Shown piece after piece: positions 62,088 through 64,000 of a stretch of DNA of 64,000 bases (position 1 is its first letter; every line of letters starts with the position of its first letter). The stretch spans positions 1-64,000 of the forward strand of contig NZ_SNYJ01000012.1 of the NCBI RefSeq assembly GCF_004363045.1, read 5' to 3'. The notes beneath the pieces are model-generated. The model ran no database searches, had not been told where the DNA came from, and saw only the letters and a program-made list of their open reading frames with translations. Origin of the DNA: Aureibacillus halotolerans. GTDB lineage: Bacteria > Bacillota > Bacilli > Bacillales > DSM-28697. Both the position numbers and the translations under genes were made by a program.

Positions 62088-62215
62088 TATTTCACGGAGA
62101 AAGTTAGTGCCATCGTCGCCCATAAAGTCTATAAGTTCTGTGACGTCTGGCGTCTCCAATCGATATGGTGAAATAAATAGTTTCAAAATCAAGGGAGAAA
62201 GTGAGGTGATTTGAT

Positions 62216-63298
62216 ATGAGTAAGCAAAACAAAGCCTATAAGTTTCGACTGTATCCAACAAAAGAACAGGAAGTAATGATACGAAAAACCTTTGGTTGTG
62301 TGCGCTTTGTCTATAATAAAATGTTAGCCGAACGAATGGAAACGTATGAACGCCTAAAAGAGGATAAAGAAGAATTGAAAAAGGTCAAACATCCTACTCC
62401 GGCTAAATATAAAAATGAATACGAATGGCTCAAAGAAGTGGACTCGTTAGCGTTGGCAAACGCACAATTAAATATAAGCAGGGCATATAAAGCGTTTTTT
62501 AGTGGCATTGCTAGGTTTCCGAAATTCAAAAGCAAACGCCATAAACAAAGCTATACAACGAATGTCGTCAATGGAAATATTCAGTTGTTGGATGGTCATA
62601 TCAAGTTACCTAAACTGAAAAAGGTCAAAATTAAACAACACAGAAAAATACCTGAAAATTGCAAAATCAAATCTTGTACCCTATCTATGACTTCATCAGG
62701 AAAATATTATATTTCGATTCTTACAGAGTACGAGAAGGAGATTGAACGCAAAAAAATTGAAAAAGTCGTAGGGTTAGATTTTGCGATGAACGGGTTGTTT
62801 GTCGATAGCGAGGGTGAGAAAGCCAATTACCCTAGGTTTTACCGACAAACGCTTGCGAAATTAGCAAAGGAACAACGTAAACTATCCCGTAAAAAGAAAG
62901 GATCTTCAAATGGGCATAAACAACGTATTCGAGTCGCTACCATTCATGAAAAAGTTGCCAATCAACGAAAAAACTTTCTTCACCATAAATCAAAGGAGTT
63001 AGCGTCTACTTACGATGCGGTTGTCATTGAAGATTTAGACATGAAGGGAATGTCACAAGCACTTCGCTTCGGTAAAAGCATCGCTGATAATGGCTGGGGG
63101 ATGTTCACTTCTTTCTTACAGTACAAACTAAACGAACAAGGGAAACATCTTATCAAAATTGATAAATGGTACCCATCTACAAAAACGTGTTCGAGTTGCG
63201 GAGATACCCAACCAATGCCCCTGGGAATCAAGACATATGTGTGTTCGTGTGGGCTACATCTTGCTAGGGATTATAATGCAGCACTCAATATCAAATAA
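62216..63298 (+). CDS. tnpB: RNA-guided nuclease TnpB (IS605 OrfB)
   Basis: 360 aa. N-terminal HTH-like start (KAYKFRLYPTKEQEVMIRKT, CVRFVYNKMLAERM), RuvC-type catalytic residues D188 (GLDFAMNG), E272 (VVIEDLDM) and D352 (LARDYNAALNI), and a zinc finger with CSSCGDTQ and YVCSCG between the last two. All key residues are present and the frame is intact, so the nuclease should be active. TnpB uses a guide RNA that overlaps its 3' end and the right end of the element. GTGAGG lies before the ATG. Confidence 0.93.
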   Translation: MSKQNKAYKFRLYPTKEQEVMIRKTFGCVRFVYNKMLAERMETYERLKEDKEELKKVKHPTPAKYKNEYEWLKEVDSLALANAQLNISRAYKAFFSGIARFPKFKSKRHKQSYTTNVVNGNIQLLDGHIKLPKLKKVKIKQHRKIPENCKIKSCTLSMTSSGKYYISILTEYEKEIERKKIEKVVGLDFAMNGLFVDSEGEKANYPRFYRQTLAKLAKEQRKLSRKKKGSSNGHKQRIRVATIHEKVANQRKNFLHHKSKELASTYDAVVIEDLDMKGMSQALRFGKSIADNGWGMFTSFLQYKLNEQGKHLIKIDKWYPSTKTCSSCGDTQPMPLGIKTYVCSCGLHLARDYNAALNIK

Positions 63299-63460
63299 AG
63301 AAGGTATTCGCTTAGTAGCAAGTACCTAATGAACATAAAACTCTTGGAACAAGAGGGTTAGCTTGGTCAATTTCGTCAGCTACCAAAAGAGGCGACTACC
63401 CAAGAAGCACCCACTTCAGGCAACCTCTGTAAGGCTGGTAAGTGATGGGAGTAGTTCACC
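63200..63460 (+). ncRNA. probable omega RNA (reRNA) of the TnpB element
   Basis: In this family the guide RNA covers the 3' end of tnpB and the right end, with the guide taken from the sequence just beyond. Here the right-end hairpin (63404-63459) ends in GTAGTTCAC, and the guide would be the next 16-20 bases from about 63460. Limits are inferred, not seen. Confidence 0.5.
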
Positions 63461-63488
63461 GTTCTGGTATAAAATGTGTGTGAATTAA

Positions 63489-63872
63489 AAGCAAGCTGCC
63501 ACAAAACAAAGAGTCGAGGAAGACGCAAAAACATTATACAAAGCGACGAAATTGTTGATCGCACAGGGAGACCTTCCAGAAGCGATTTTTTACGGCAATG
63601 ATGAAATGGCAATTGGCGGACTTCAAGCCTTCAAGGAAGGACAAATCAAAATGCCAGGGGATATCTCGGTGATCGGTTTTGACGATATTCAATTAGCAGA
63701 ATATGTGTCGCCGCCTTTGACCACGATTAAACAACCAAAATATGATATGGGGGCCCTCTCAGCTCATTTGATCTTTCAATTTTTAGAGAGAAAGAAAATT
63801 AATCAACAGTATAAGCTGTCGACCGAACTGGTGGGAAGAAACTCTGTAGCGAATAAAGCACCGTTGTTGTGA
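63489..63872 (+). pseudogene. C-terminal remnant of a LacI-family regulator
   Basis: An open frame after a TAA at 63486-63488 encodes the end of a LacI-type sugar-binding domain: AIFYGNDEMAIGGLQAFKEG, ISVIGFDDIQLAEYVSPPLT, TTIKQPKYDMG and LVGRNS. There is no HTH, start codon or ribosome site. The break lies about 29 bases after the TnpB element's right end, so insertion or later deletion removed the first half. The missing part was not recognised upstream of the element. Confidence 0.85.
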
Positions 63873-63948
63873 AAACAGGTGGGGAAAGAGCTACGATGCG
63901 CTTGCTCTTGGGTCGATCGGGCTATCTAGGATGCGATTTGTCACTCAT

Positions 63949-63985
63949 AAAACGACCCTTAACAGCACATGTTAAGGGTCGTTTT
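63949..63985. terminator. bidirectional intrinsic terminator
   Basis: AAAACGACCCTTAAC (63949-63963) pairs perfectly with GTTAAGGGTCGTTTT (63971-63985), 7-base loop. Strong 15-bp stem with A and T runs. Confidence 0.9.
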
Positions 63986-64000
63986 GCGTTAAGTAGAATA

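Larger units (their letters stand above)
61955..63460 (+). mobile_element. IS605/IS1341-type element with tnpB only
   Basis: Consists of tnpB (62216-63298), a right end at 63404-63459 (GAAGCACCCACTTCA...GTAAGTGATGGG...GTAGTTCAC, the usual hairpin end) and an upstream region. No tnpA is present, so it depends on a helper transposase. A second right-end-like hairpin (CCCACTTCAAGC...GGTAAGCGGGGG) lies at 61962-62005, upstream of tnpB, so the left limit is uncertain. Confidence 0.6.

Overview
The window looks like the chromosome of a low-to-moderate GC Gram-positive bacterium of the Bacillaceae, probably a relative of the alkaliphilic Bacillus/Shouchella/Halalkalibacter group. The evidence is strong AGGAGG-type ribosome sites, many GTG and TTG starts, B. 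subtilis-type LexA boxes, an eps-like exopolysaccharide cluster, YesM/YesN-type sugar regulation and the GC-rich intergenic repeats typical of these genomes. This is inferred from the sequence alone.

Region 1 (1 to about 19.7 kb) is an exopolysaccharide locus. It holds a Wzz-like modulator and tyrosine kinase, a decayed CpsB/YwqE phosphatase tail, a structured leader that looks like an eps-associated (EAR-type) RNA, an EpsC-type 4,6-dehydratase and GalU. An AT-rich cassette follows (6.1-13.1 kb: three glycosyltransferases, Wzy, pyruvyltransferase, Wzx) with related intergenic repeats on both sides. Then come a further glycosyltransferase, UDP-glucose dehydrogenase, UDP-glucuronate epimerase and an EpsL-EpsM-EpsN bacillosamine-type module. 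Together these make UDP-Glc, UDP-GlcA/GalA and probably UDP-diNAcBac, start the repeat unit on undecaprenyl phosphate, build it, flip it and polymerise it.

Region 2 (20.5-27.3 kb) is a YesM/YesN two-component system followed by a sugar ABC importer without its own ATPase. Region 3 (28-37.7 kb) is an accessory stretch: an XRE regulator with a membrane partner, a LexA-boxed phage-like module (ArpU-like protein, unknown protein, holin), a Crp/Fnr-family regulator divergent from a secreted kelch protein, an RlmJ-like methyltransferase with an altered active site, a free-standing DarG-C/Panacea-like antitoxin domain and an orphan MntA-type nucleotidyltransferase.

Region 4 (37.9-44.5 kb) is a TetR-led dipeptide/oligopeptide ABC operon. 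Region 5 (44.6-50.4 kb) is one 1916-residue protein joining a transglutaminase-like domain, DUF4011, an SF1 helicase, a Vsr-like nuclease with altered catalytic positions and DUF3320; it is a candidate defence protein. A tandem array of about 412-bp repeats follows (50.5-51.8 kb).

Region 6 (52-59.5 kb) is a divergent regulon joining a lactose/cellobiose-family PTS (IIC, IIA, IIB), a GH125 alpha-mannosidase, a TIM-barrel-like protein, a GntR repressor and a PRD activator. Region 7 (59.6-64 kb) holds an McrB-like C-terminal fragment, a TetR and ketopantoate-reductase-like pair, a TnpB (IS605/IS1341-type) element and the C-terminal remnant of a LacI-family gene. I recognised no rRNA, tRNA or CRISPR array.
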